Source: Pirellulaceae bacterium
GTDB taxonomy: Bacteria; Planctomycetota; Planctomycetia; Pirellulales; Pirellulaceae
DNA length: 37,839 nt
Direction: 5' to 3'
Assembly: GCA_016784735.1 (NCBI GenBank)
Contig: JADHUC010000089.1
Location: 1 to 37,839, forward strand
In this document: positions 7,901 through 16,439 of the stretch, piece after piece
Numbering within the stretch: the stretch's first letter is position 1
Layout: every line of letters begins with the position of its first letter
The notes under the pieces: model-generated
Databases searched by the model: none
The model's input: only the letters and a program-made list of their open reading frames with translations
What the model was told of the DNA's origin: nothing
Program-made: the position numbers and the translations under genes

Positions 7901-8707
7901 ATGAATCAAAGGCTCACTGTCGTCATTCCATGCAAAAACGAGCGGCTGAACATCCGCAAGTGCATTGAGAGTGTTCGCTCGATTGCCGATGAGATCCTCG
8001 TGGCCGATTCAGGCTCGACCGATGATACGTTGGCAATCGTCCGCAGTGTTGGTGGTTGCGGGATCGTCGAGCACTCATGGACAGGGTACGCGGATTTCAA
8101 AGAATGGGCGGTTTCACAAGCGAAACACCCGTGGGTCTTCCTGGTGGACGCGGACGAGCGAGTGACCACCGAGCTGGCGGCAGAGATTCAAGAGCTGCTT
8201 TCGGCACCGCCAGATTGCCTGGATGCCTACAAAGTCGGCTTCAAGACGTTCTTCATGGGGCGGCCTCTGCGTTTCAGCAACTGGAATAACCTGGCGATCA
8301 GGTTGGTCCGGCGTGATCGGTGTACTTTTGCGAGGCGGCGAGTCCACGAGGGCATGGACATCGATCGGCGGCGAACCGGGCGACTGAAAGGCAAGCTGCT
8401 GCATTACAGTTTCTGGAGCTACGACGAGTTTTTCGAAAAATACGTCCGTTACAGCAAATTGACGGCCGACGACATGTGGGAACGAGGCCAGCGGACAAGT
8501 GTTCTTCAACTGCTAGTTCGCCCCTTCTTGCGATTCTTTCAGCTCTATGTTCTGCGCGGCGGTTTTCTGGATGGGTTGGTGGGAATCCAGGTCTGCATTC
8601 TCATGGCCTTCTTCTATTCGTTCACCAAGCAAGCCCGCTTGTGGGAAATGGAATACGCGGTTGCGCGGCCGGACCCCGAACAGGATTGCCAAGCAGAGGC
8701 GACGTAA
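7901..8707 (+). CDS. Family 2 glycosyltransferase, LPS-core type
   Basis: GT-A fold glycosyltransferase of 268 residues, similar in layout to the WaaE/KdtX group of beta-glucosyltransferases that act on lipopolysaccharide core. Seen: LTVVIPCKNERLNIRKCIES at the start, the nucleotide-binding ADSGSTDDT, the DxD-like metal site FLVDADERV, and the acceptor-side RRVHEGM followed by LHYSFWSYDEFFEKYVRYS, a hallmark of this subgroup. The C-terminal hydrophobic region (about 205-250) suggests membrane association. I chose ATG at 7901, where homology begins; an in-frame start at 7850 would lie inside the leader hairpin. It converges with the family 9 transferase downstream. Confidence 0.9.
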   Translation: MNQRLTVVIPCKNERLNIRKCIESVRSIADEILVADSGSTDDTLAIVRSVGGCGIVEHSWTGYADFKEWAVSQAKHPWVFLVDADERVTTELAAEIQELLSAPPDCLDAYKVGFKTFFMGRPLRFSNWNNLAIRLVRRDRCTFARRRVHEGMDIDRRRTGRLKGKLLHYSFWSYDEFFEKYVRYSKLTADDMWERGQRTSVLQLLVRPFLRFFQLYVLRGGFLDGLVGIQVCILMAFFYSFTKQARLWEMEYAVARPDPEQDCQAEAT

Positions 8708-8984
8708 AAAGGGAGTCCGTTCGTGCACCCAATCGCATGGGGCGTCTAAACTTCGAGCGTTAGAGGTTCGTCTGTGAAACGGTTCTTCACATCCGTGCTG
8801 CCATACTTGGTGATCTCCTCAACATGAAGATCAAGTAGTCTACCTGTCTGTGGCTAGCTCCGCCCATGTTCCTGCGCCCAGTTGGCAAGTGGCCAATGGG
8901 ACGTTTCATTTCGTTGAAAGCACCCGAACGCTAGCATCGCGAGAACCGGCACATGGAAGCGATTCTTGGAAGCCCTCCCGCGCA

Positions 8985-10025
8985 CTATGCCGCTCGACCA
9001 GTGGACTGGCTTGCCACGAGCTGATCGCACGCGTGACAGACGCGCTCGACTTGGATCTTTCGCACGGCGTCGTTGCTGGCCTTGCGACGCTCGCGACTGG
9101 TCCCTTCGTGATACAACTCTTGAAGGGCGATGTGACCTTCGCCATACGGTCCCGATTGCCAGGCGGGTGTGGTACCGTGCACGCTGACGCATGACGTTCC
9201 CACGGCAACCGCCAGATGTAGAGGCCCGGTGTCGGATCCGACGAATAGCCAAGCGCGTCGCAGGAGCGACGTCAGTTCCTGTAAGGACGTCGCCGGTGTT
9301 AGCACGGCGTGGCCGTCAGAACCTTCGACGATCTCCTCCGCCCATGCCTTCTCCTTTTCACCAGCCCAAACGACCGCGCTGGAAAGGGACCATTTTGAGC
9401 CGACGTGCCGAGCTACCGCCGCATAACGCTCGCGAGGCCAAAGCCTGGAGGCCCAACCTGCACCGGGGTTGAGGACGACATATCCATCAGCCAGGCCTTT
9501 GGCGGCCAAGAATTCCTCGCACGACGCTTCCGCTCTCTGGTCCACCGGAAGCCGGAACTCGACGGCAGGGGATTCGATTCCCAAAGGCTGCAACAACTCG
9601 AACATCGTGTCCACCACGTGCCGGGCCGTGCGGTGGACCAATCGGTTGTTCAGCCAGGGCGCGAGTTCTCGGCCCATGGGCGCGGCGAATCCGATACGTG
9701 TCTTGGCCCCAGACAGCCAGGCCGGAATGGCGCTCTTGCTGAGCGACTGGGCATCAATGGCCACGTCAAAACTCAAATCGCGAAGACGCCGCCGCAAGCC
9801 CCAGACGGCGCGAATGTCCTTGAGCCATCCGCGCGGCACCACGATCAACTCGTCAATCGCCTCGTGGCCTTCCAGCAGCGGGGCCGCTGGCTGTTCCACC
9901 AGCCAAGCCACGAAAGCCCCAGGGAAATGAGCGCGCAGGGCATTGGCCATGGGTATCGTCAAAATGCAGTCCCCGATCGCGCTCAAACGGGCAATCAGAA
10001 ATCGGCGGGGCTGAGCGTCCTGCAT
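8985..10025 (-). CDS. Family 9 glycosyltransferase (heptosyltransferase-like)
   Basis: GT-B fold family 9 transferase of 346 residues, related to heptosyltransferases WaaC/WaaF/WaaQ. The N-terminus RRFLIARLSAIGDCILTIP is diagnostic, as is the acceptor-side pattern FDVAIDAQSLSKSAIPAWLS. The C-terminal half has VVLNPGAGWASRLWPRERYA, ending the first donor strand. The donor-site motif FVGSDTGPLHLAVAVGTSCVSVHG follows. ATG at 10025 is preceded by AGGAAGGG. It probably adds a heptose or similar sugar to a lipid A-core-like or other surface glycan. This fits a Gram-negative-type envelope. The next gene upstream is divergent. Confidence 0.92.
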   Translation of the reverse strand: MQDAQPRRFLIARLSAIGDCILTIPMANALRAHFPGAFVAWLVEQPAAPLLEGHEAIDELIVVPRGWLKDIRAVWGLRRRLRDLSFDVAIDAQSLSKSAIPAWLSGAKTRIGFAAPMGRELAPWLNNRLVHRTARHVVDTMFELLQPLGIESPAVEFRLPVDQRAEASCEEFLAAKGLADGYVVLNPGAGWASRLWPRERYAAVARHVGSKWSLSSAVVWAGEKEKAWAEEIVEGSDGHAVLTPATSLQELTSLLRRAWLFVGSDTGPLHLAVAVGTSCVSVHGTTPAWQSGPYGEGHIALQELYHEGTSRERRKASNDAVRKIQVERVCHACDQLVASQSTGRAA

Positions 10026-10270
10026 GGCACTACCCTTCCTGACATAAAGTCAAACGACGAATCGCAAGAGATCATACAAGGAACGGCGCTGGCATCCCAT
10101 ACTACTCTGCAGTTTACTCGCCGAGGTCCAAGAAACTAACCGTCTCCCCGTTCACTCTGTGGCAAAGATTGCCTACCATAGCTATTCGCGCTTGGCGCTG
10201 CGTGACTTCCTGCATCGTTTCTGGCTGAGACGTTCCTCATCGCCGAAAACCTCTCGAATGCTCTAGCACC

Positions 10271-11233
10271 GTGAAACGGTTCCTTATTCATCGCTGGTTC
10301 CTAATCGCCCTGGCGTTGGTGTTGGGTCTGGGGATTGGTCTATCGGATTGGCTCTCGCCGTTGACTCGCGCCCAAGGGTTGCGGCAGACCGTTGTGGTCG
10401 TTGTTCTGTTCTTGATGGCCCTTCCGCTGGAGGCCAGCGACGTGTGGGAAACGCTGTGCCGTCCGCGGGCCTCGCTGCTAGCAACAGCGGTTAACTACGG
10501 CTTGCTGCCGTTGTTTGCGTGGTCCATATCGCTGGCCCTCGAGCATTCGGGGACGCTCGACGAGAGCATGACCCGCGGGATTCTGGTCGCCGCAGTCGTT
10601 CCCTGCACGCTAGCATCTGCATCCGTCTGGACGCGACGCGCCGGCGGCAACGATCGAGTAGCGCTGATGGTGACGGTCATTACGAACCTCTTGTGTTTTG
10701 TCGTCACCCCAGCCTGGCTGTGGCTGACGATCGGCGACGCGCCCCGATTCAATCCGCTGGCGATGGTGACCAAGTTGGGGCTATTGGTTGTCCTGCCGAT
10801 GGTGCTAGCACAAACATTGCGGCCGCTCGCGTCGATCGGCAAATGGGCTACAAAGAACAAGACGCCTCTATCGGTGGCGTCTCAGTGCGGCGTGTTGTTT
10901 GTCGTTCTTCTGGGCGCAATTGGAACTGGCAGGGAGCTTCTGGGCGGTTCACTGTCGTCTATCTGGTTCGAACTGTGCCTGATGACCGCCGCCGTCTTAT
11001 GCGTACACTTGACGATGCTGTGGACAGGAATCCGACTGGCACGTTGGATGCGACTATCTCGCGAGGACGCCATCGCCGTCGGATTCTCGGGTAGCCAGAA
11101 GACGGTCCCAGTTGGGCTGGAAATATCGGCGCAATTGGGCCTCAATCCACTGCCAATCGTCGTCTACCACGTCGGGCAATTGCTGGCCGATACGGCAATT
11201 GCCGACCGCATTCGTTCGAGTGAAGTCGTGTAA
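10271..11233 (+). CDS. Bile acid:sodium symporter-like membrane transporter
   Basis: Integral membrane protein of 320 residues with about nine to ten hydrophobic helices, matching the SBF-like branch of the BASS family (YfeH/PF13593 type). Key regions are LFLMALPLEASDVWETL, the conserved VVPCTLASASVWTRRAGGN (re-entrant, substrate/sodium site) and the second half FSGSQKTVPVGLEISAQLG followed by PIVVYHVGQLLADT. Proteins of this family move organic anions with sodium across the inner membrane; the substrate here is unknown. The start is GTG at 10271, giving MKRFLIHRWFLIALALVLG. It is a single gene with a 245-bp divergent upstream region. A short palindrome and a convergent gene end follow. Confidence 0.88.
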   Translation: MKRFLIHRWFLIALALVLGLGIGLSDWLSPLTRAQGLRQTVVVVVLFLMALPLEASDVWETLCRPRASLLATAVNYGLLPLFAWSISLALEHSGTLDESMTRGILVAAVVPCTLASASVWTRRAGGNDRVALMVTVITNLLCFVVTPAWLWLTIGDAPRFNPLAMVTKLGLLVVLPMVLAQTLRPLASIGKWATKNKTPLSVASQCGVLFVVLLGAIGTGRELLGGSLSSIWFELCLMTAAVLCVHLTMLWTGIRLARWMRLSREDAIAVGFSGSQKTVPVGLEISAQLGLNPLPIVVYHVGQLLADTAIADRIRSSEVV

Positions 11234-11263
11234 ACCATTTGCCCGCGAAGAAAGAACGAATAA

Positions 11264-11278
11264 AGGGGACTGTCCCCT
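11264..11278. repeat. Short perfect palindrome between convergent genes
   Basis: AGGGGAC and GTCCCCT pair around a single T (11264-11278), between the transporter stop and the end of the minus-strand LamG-DUF4838 gene. Palindromes of this kind recur in planctomycete and related genomes as REP-like elements. It may also help terminate transcription. Confidence 0.5.
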
Positions 11279-11283
11279 GGCCC

Positions 11284-14200
11284 TCAACCGCGCGGCACGC
11301 CAAGGCATAACCGGAAGCCGTCGCGGGAGTCGGAGTAGTCGTGACTGCGGAGTCCGAGGCGAACAGCACAGCGGGAGAATCCGGGTATGGCAAGAAACGA
11401 AACACCCCGGCACACGCGCCGCGGAGTATCATCCAAGCACACGTCTTCGTGCGCCCCTTTCGGATCCCAGTGGTCCAGGCAGATCTCCCACACATTTCCC
11501 AGCATATCCGCCAAACCGTAGCCGTTGCGCCCCTGCTTGCCATAGTGGTCCACTGGCGAGAGAAAAGCGAACCCGTCGCTCCACGGAACCTCTGCTCTCG
11601 CCCAGCCAGCTTGTCTTCCCGGCAGTGGATCATTCCCGTTGATGTTCAGCCTTCCCTCGCCGTCCTTCAGATCGTTTCCCCACCAGAAAATCGTGCTTTC
11701 GCGACCGCCGCGGCACGCATACTCCCATTCGGCGTCCGTTGGCAGGCGGTATTCCAGGCCCTCGGGCAGTCGACCCGTCGCACGCTCCCTCTTTGTGAGC
11801 CACCGGCAGAACGCCCTCGCGTCGTTCCAGCTCACGCAGACGACCGGGTGATCGTCTTGGACTGCGAATCCGAAATTCGGATCGCGCCAGCTCTTGTCCG
11901 CCATCGCTTTCCACGGATGCGGCGGGACCTTTGAGGAACTCTTCCACTCCAAATCAAAGCACTGCGTCTCACCGCCCGGTTTCTCTGCGTCGGTGACGTA
12001 GCCCGTGTCTTCTACGAACCTGCGCCATTGTCCTACGGTCAATTCGGTGCGCCCCAACCAGAAGCCGTCTCTGATGCGTGTCAGGCGAGGATCGCCTTCA
12101 AACCTCTCCCGCCCGTCGCCTCCTTTGCCCGGCGCTGCCCGGCCTTCCAGGCCGGTGGCCCAGGCACGCTCTTCCGGAGTACTGCCCATCATGAATCTGC
12201 CGGCCGGCATGTACACTAGCTCGATCGCGGCGCCGCGGCCCAGATCTACCACCCACGTCTCGCCTTTCGCCGGCTGGTCGGATCTGGCAACATCAACGAC
12301 AGCATTGACACCGCGCTGGCTGGCCAACGTCCTGACGGCGTGCTCGATGCGGTCGTAGGCATCCTGGGGATTGGTCTGTCGGTAGACGGTCATGGGATCG
12401 GGTATGATGACTGTCTTCGCATACTCGAGCACCTCGTCCACCTCGGCCTGAGTCACCTTCTCCTTTGCGGCCATGCGGAAGAGATACTCGCTCAGCTTGA
12501 ATGTCTTGCTGAACAGTTCGATGCGTTGCTTCTGCTGGTGCGTCTCGGCCAGACCAGCGGCCTTGTCGAGCAGGGCGCGGCAGTCGCGGATCGTCTGCTG
12601 CTGCGCGGGTTTGCTGTTGAATTGGGTAGGCCAGCGGTTGAGCTTACGCTCCACATCGTTGTTCAGCGAGATCCAGAGTTCTTCGAGCGTCGTAAAATAC
12701 TCGTGCATGGGATCGGCGGCCGGGCCAAACATGTCGTTGGCGAACTGCCGCCAGATCAGCCGGACGTCCGCATCCGGATCCCAGTGAATACGGCCGTGGA
12801 TGTAGAGCTTCGGGCCGTCGAGTCCCCAGTTGGGATAGCCCTCGGTGTGCGTGTAAATGAGATCGTGCCGCTTGAATAGCTTAAAGGCCTCGGACATCAG
12901 CCCGGTGTATATGCGGGGGATGAGGATGCCCTTGCCATGCGCCCAGTCGTGGTGACCGAGGTGGCTGCCGGTTTCGAGCCATTCGTCCATCCGGCCGAGT
13001 TTGAACGTGCCGTCGGGCTGCGGCACGAGCCGTTTGTCAATCAGGCCGTCGGACCACTTGAACACGTGCCACGTGAGAATGTCCGGATGAAGTTTCTCAT
13101 TGGGCAACTGCCGCGCGGCGGAGTAGACGATGGACACGATCAGCTTCTTGTCCGTGATGCCGGCCGTGGGCAATTCCGTCTCGAGCCGCGCGGCGAGCTT
13201 ATTCATGTAATCCCAGTAGACCGGACCGTGCGTCATGCGGGAGCAAACCATCTCCGCGCGACGCGCGTCCGTCTCCTCTCTCTTGGCGGCCACCATGTTC
13301 TTGTCCCAGTGCGTCCGGCAGCGGAAGCATTCGCAGAAGTCGTTTGTGTCCATGACGCCGAAGCCGATATATTCGTGATCGGGGTAGGTCTCGAAGTACC
13401 GGATCGCCGCCTTGACGCCCAGGTCGACAAGTTTCGGCTCGGAGAGGCACGGCTGCCAGTGCCGCGTGGTGCTGTCCGGAATGAGGCGCTTGCCGTCCAT
13501 GATCGGATAGATTTCCGGATGCGTCTTGGCGTAGCGCGACGGCGGGAAGAGAGCGAACATGTTGTGCTGATGGCTGCCGCCGCGGCGCCGGTTCATGGCG
13601 TTACGGTTGTCCCAAGGCTTCTCGGTCGTGTAGTCGTTGTGAAGCCCGCTGAGGCTGGCCGAACGGACGAAGGGCGCCACGGTCATGTCGATTCCCGCAA
13701 GCGGCGCCGGCTTCACAACGGGCACGCTGGTGAACAGGTCGCCGGGCATGTAGAAACGGACCCCGGCGAATCTGTCGAGGAAGTGCACGGTACCCCACAG
13801 CGTCGCTCGCGGGCTTCCGCCGGCAATGGCGACCACGTTGCCTTTCCGCTTGATGATGAAGCCGTGCAGGTCCACGTCGGCCAGTTCCTCGTCCGCCACC
13901 CACGGCGTCCGGCCGACGGCCAGGACAAGTTCGGCATTGCGCTGGATGGCGTCGCTGGGGCTGGTCCGCTGGAAACCGGTCTCGACGCCATGCGCCTTCT
14001 GCAGCCACGTTTCCAGAAGTTTTGCGGATTCCATGTCGGCGCTCATGGGAAGCACGTCGGGAATGACGATGACCGTGCCGGAGGGGCTGAAGCGGAGGGG
14101 ATTCTGCGACTCGGGCGCATCGGCGGCGATGCCGGCGGTTGGGTAGACGGGGCGAGCGCCGACAGGAGGCGGCTCGGGCGCGTCGCCCGGCGCGGCAAAG

Positions 14201-14889
14201 GCCTCGGGCACGCCAGCGGTGATGCGCAGTTCGTCGATCAGCCCCTGAAACCCGCTCTTGCCCATCCAGGGCATCCCGGCGCCCAGGGTGAAGCTGATGC
14301 CGTCGTCGATGAAGAACGGCAGTGGCTGATACACGGCCTCCTGGTTGACCTGCCGCCCGTCGAGGTAAAGGCGCAGTTCGCCGTTGCGCTCGCGGTCCAG
14401 TACCATCGCGATGTGATGCCACTGGCCGTCGAAGAGCGTTTCGCCCAAGTTGCCGCTGGCGGTCTGCGCGCGGTGGTTCTCATCGGCGGCGACCAGTCCC
14501 ACCAGACGGCGGCCGTCCAACTGAATGTGGATGCGCCGTCCCATGTTGCCGAAATTCCCCAGGATGGCCATCCGGGCGATCGGTTTGCCCGTCGGTTTGA
14601 TCCAGCATTCGATGGTCCAACTCCTCTCGCGCGGCATCAGAGTCGGCGCACGATAGATGAAGAGGACGCTGCCGTCGCGCTTCAGGGAAAGCGCCTGGCC
14701 AAATCTTCCGGCGGCATACGCGACATTGCCCCGGACGCGCATGGGCGGTCCACCGAAATTAGCCGCCGAACCGTCGTCATCCAGATGCGCGAGCAGAACA
14801 GTCGCGTCATCTGGCGAGTACGGCGCGTCCTGCGCCGACGCGGCAAGGGCGATCGAGAGCAACACAATGACGAAAACGCTTACAAACAT
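11284..14889 (-). CDS. Secreted LamG-DUF4838-FGE multidomain protein
   Basis: Secreted protein of 1201 residues. A signal peptide (1-20, FVIVLLSIALAASAQ) is followed by a LamG/concanavalin-like domain (about 30-230: WTIECWIKPT, GQWHHIAMVLDR, GLIDELRIT). Next comes an alpha/beta region like the N-terminal domain of GH20/GH67 enzymes (about 275-395, ending DRFAGVRFYMPGD). A DUF4838 domain follows (about 415-690, with GFGVMDTNDFCEC and LIVSIVYSAARQL). The last part is an FGE/SUMF1-like domain (about 886-1201: YMPAGRFMMGS, LPTDAEWEYACRGG, DMLGNVWEICLD). That domain lacks the paired active-site cysteines of true formylglycine-generating enzymes, so it is more likely a binding or structural module. 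ATG at 14889 has GAGG upstream; the longer frame from 14958 would hide the signal peptide. Likely role: recognition or breakdown of extracellular glycan. Confidence 0.85.
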   Translation of the reverse strand: MFVSVFVIVLLSIALAASAQDAPYSPDDATVLLAHLDDDGSAANFGGPPMRVRGNVAYAAGRFGQALSLKRDGSVLFIYRAPTLMPRERSWTIECWIKPTGKPIARMAILGNFGNMGRRIHIQLDGRRLVGLVAADENHRAQTASGNLGETLFDGQWHHIAMVLDRERNGELRLYLDGRQVNQEAVYQPLPFFIDDGISFTLGAGMPWMGKSGFQGLIDELRITAGVPEAFAAPGDAPEPPPVGARPVYPTAGIAADAPESQNPLRFSPSGTVIVIPDVLPMSADMESAKLLETWLQKAHGVETGFQRTSPSDAIQRNAELVLAVGRTPWVADEELADVDLHGFIIKRKGNVVAIAGGSPRATLWGTVHFLDRFAGVRFYMPGDLFTSVPVVKPAPLAGIDMTVAPFVRSASLSGLHNDYTTEKPWDNRNAMNRRRGGSHQHNMFALFPPSRYAKTHPEIYPIMDGKRLIPDSTTRHWQPCLSEPKLVDLGVKAAIRYFETYPDHEYIGFGVMDTNDFCECFRCRTHWDKNMVAAKREETDARRAEMVCSRMTHGPVYWDYMNKLAARLETELPTAGITDKKLIVSIVYSAARQLPNEKLHPDILTWHVFKWSDGLIDKRLVPQPDGTFKLGRMDEWLETGSHLGHHDWAHGKGILIPRIYTGLMSEAFKLFKRHDLIYTHTEGYPNWGLDGPKLYIHGRIHWDPDADVRLIWRQFANDMFGPAADPMHEYFTTLEELWISLNNDVERKLNRWPTQFNSKPAQQQTIRDCRALLDKAAGLAETHQQKQRIELFSKTFKLSEYLFRMAAKEKVTQAEVDEVLEYAKTVIIPDPMTVYRQTNPQDAYDRIEHAVRTLASQRGVNAVVDVARSDQPAKGETWVVDLGRGAAIELVYMPAGRFMMGSTPEERAWATGLEGRAAPGKGGDGRERFEGDPRLTRIRDGFWLGRTELTVGQWRRFVEDTGYVTDAEKPGGETQCFDLEWKSSSKVPPHPWKAMADKSWRDPNFGFAVQDDHPVVCVSWNDARAFCRWLTKRERATGRLPEGLEYRLPTDAEWEYACRGGRESTIFWWGNDLKDGEGRLNINGNDPLPGRQAGWARAEVPWSDGFAFLSPVDHYGKQGRNGYGLADMLGNVWEICLDHWDPKGAHEDVCLDDTPRRVCRGVSFLAIPGFSRCAVRLGLRSHDYSDSRDGFRLCLGVPRG

Positions 14890-14928
14890 ATCTTGTCCTC
14901 GTTCAGAGACTCCGGAAGATGATGGATA

Positions 14929-15013
14929 AAGATTAGGGGGATAGATTAGGATGCGCATCCGCCTTAATCTTTTACCCTAATCTTTCACCTTGATCTCTTG
15001 CCTTGACCTGCCG
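14929..15013. repeat. Imperfect hairpin plus four 13-bp tandem repeats
   Basis: Four degenerate 13-bp units lie head to tail at 14962, 14975, 14988 and 15001: CCTTAATCTTTTA, CCCTAATCTTTCA, CCTTGATCTCTTG and CCTTGACCTGCCG. The first two also pair with AAAGATTAGGG (14930-14940) and AGATTAGG around the perfect palindrome GGATGCGCATCC (14949-14960). The block lies 40-125 bp upstream of the DUF4838 gene, so it could be a regulator binding array or a small mobile repeat. Confidence 0.6.
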
Positions 15014-15044
15014 GTGTCCGGCCGCGGGCGGCCAAGTCGGGTAG

Positions 15045-15072
15045 GGCCGGTTCCAATCCGTGGGAACCGGCC
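15045..15072 (-). terminator. Strong GC hairpin after the sialidase gene
   Basis: GGCCGGTTCC (15045-15054) and GGAACCGGCC (15063-15072) form a perfect 10-bp stem with an eight-base loop, starting 10 bp past the sialidase stop codon. No T-run follows, so it may be a REP-like palindrome or mRNA 3' stabiliser instead of a classic terminator. Confidence 0.5.
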
Positions 15073-15081
15073 ATATGTTCG

Positions 15082-16392
15082 CTACTGGGCGACCCACTGC
15101 GGCACTTCACCGTTGCCCGTCCGTTCACCTTCGAGTATCCAGGTCACGTTGAAGCGAGCGACTTGCATGGCGGAGTACCTGCCGTCTGGTCCACCCTCGA
15201 AGAGCAGGTAGATCATGCCTTCACTAGCAGTGTCCGGCCGTCCGGCCACCAAGGACGAATAGGCAGCGAACGGAGCGTAGACGAGCCGTTTCACGGGCCA
15301 GGTCTTGCCGCCGTCGAAACTGGCCCAGACGGTCATCTTTGCCCGGTCTCCCCCGCCCGTATCCGCGTTGCTGAAAATCAAAACGTCGCGGTTTTTCACG
15401 GGTAAGCGAGTCAACCCACCTTTCATTCCGTAGCCCCGGCCGTATCCGCCGCCGTCCGGAAGCACCTGGCTGATGTTCAGGTTTTCCCAGGTCTGGCCGC
15501 CATCGTCGCTCCAGGCCTCCCGTCGTTTGGTTTCGTCTGGCCGTAACTCGCGGGCAAGGGTCTTGTCGTAATACCCGCTGTGGCTTCGGGAGTTGTAGTA
15601 GATCCGACCGTCGTGCAACTCTACCAAGGCTGCCTCCTCGGTATAACCTTCGGGAAAGAACTGGCTGACCTGCCATGTGGCTCCACCATCGTCACTATAG
15701 ATGGCGCAACTGTAGATCGCATCGTCGGGATCTCTATCGGACGGATGCGGTTTGGCGTGTGGCCGGAACGTTGCACTCACCAACAGTCGCCCTTTGTGCG
15801 CTCCATGTCGGAGAGTGACGCCCGCTTCGCTGGCATTGGCATGCATGAAGTATGTGCCGCTTTGAGCCGGCGATGCTTTCGTAACTCGCTCCTTCGAACC
15901 CGTTTCTGCAGCCCGTTTCATCAACTCGTTGGGCTTGACCGTGATCTCTTCCGTCGTCCATGTCTTGCCGTGGTCCGTGCTTCGAAACAGCTTGTCCTTG
16001 CCGTCCCACATTCGCACCGACATGATATGTCCTGTATCTTCATCGACAATCATATTGCTGTCCGAATGGGTGATCGACACGTCGATGATCTCCCCCCAAC
16101 TCTGGCCTCCATCCTCGCTGCGCCGAAGGTGCTTTTTGTTGTTGCGCACCGCCAGCAGGGTCCCGTCGACAGCAATCGCGAAGTACGGCTCGCGAACGTG
16201 ATCACCGTCATCAAAGACGACCTGCGCATCGAAGAATGACTCACCCAGAAAGACGTCCAGCGGCCCCTCTGCCGGCTTTCCCGCTGCCGTGAGCAGTTCC
16301 TGCTCAGCGGACTCGGCAACGGAGCCGCCGCAGAGAAATGCCGCGACAAGAAGACTACTTACGGGTTTCCAAAACAGTTTCCTGCTGCACAT
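15082..16392 (-). CDS. Secreted sialidase-like BNR/Asp-box protein
   Basis: Secreted six-bladed beta-propeller of 436 residues, exo-alpha-sialidase-like. A signal peptide covers about 1-29 (VSSLLVAAFLCGGSVAESA). Five Asp boxes (SxDxGxTW) are visible: SEDGGQSW, STDHGKTW, SDDGGATW, SDDGGQTW and SFDGGKTW. Near the end, AYSSLV and IYLLFEGG resemble the catalytic Tyr and partner Glu region. The usual FRIP motif is replaced by VREPYFAIA, in which R67 could still be the carboxylate-binding arginine. This suggests a divergent subfamily or a different glycosidic substrate, so sialidase activity is not certain. ATG at 16392 follows AAGGGAGAG. It lies 47 bp downstream of the rhomboid gene, probably in one transcript. 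Confidence 0.82.
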   Translation of the reverse strand: MCSRKLFWKPVSSLLVAAFLCGGSVAESAEQELLTAAGKPAEGPLDVFLGESFFDAQVVFDDGDHVREPYFAIAVDGTLLAVRNNKKHLRRSEDGGQSWGEIIDVSITHSDSNMIVDEDTGHIMSVRMWDGKDKLFRSTDHGKTWTTEEITVKPNELMKRAAETGSKERVTKASPAQSGTYFMHANASEAGVTLRHGAHKGRLLVSATFRPHAKPHPSDRDPDDAIYSCAIYSDDGGATWQVSQFFPEGYTEEAALVELHDGRIYYNSRSHSGYYDKTLARELRPDETKRREAWSDDGGQTWENLNISQVLPDGGGYGRGYGMKGGLTRLPVKNRDVLIFSNADTGGGDRAKMTVWASFDGGKTWPVKRLVYAPFAAYSSLVAGRPDTASEGMIYLLFEGGPDGRYSAMQVARFNVTWILEGERTGNGEVPQWVAQ

Positions 16393-16439
16393 AACGCTCT
16401 CCCTTTTACCATCGTTCGCCCGTGTTCTGGTTCTGAGTG

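Noticed and set aside
9405..10139. Plus-strand frame of 244 codons opposite the family 9 glycosyltransferase
   Set aside because: Antisense shadow; no recognisable motifs.
11284..11420. FGE end of the DUF4838 protein as a retroelement variable region
   Set aside because: Only a few NAC codons match; the RGGS and NNNIGFR pattern is not kept, and there is no template in the window.
12937..14922. Plus-strand frame of 661 codons
   Set aside because: It is the antisense shadow of the LamG-DUF4838-FGE gene. It has no family motifs, while the minus-strand frame has a signal peptide, a ribosome-binding motif and recognisable domains.
14975..14987. Telomere-like CCCTAA motif
   Set aside because: Only short degenerate units in a 13-bp period occur; the resemblance to telomere repeats is chance.
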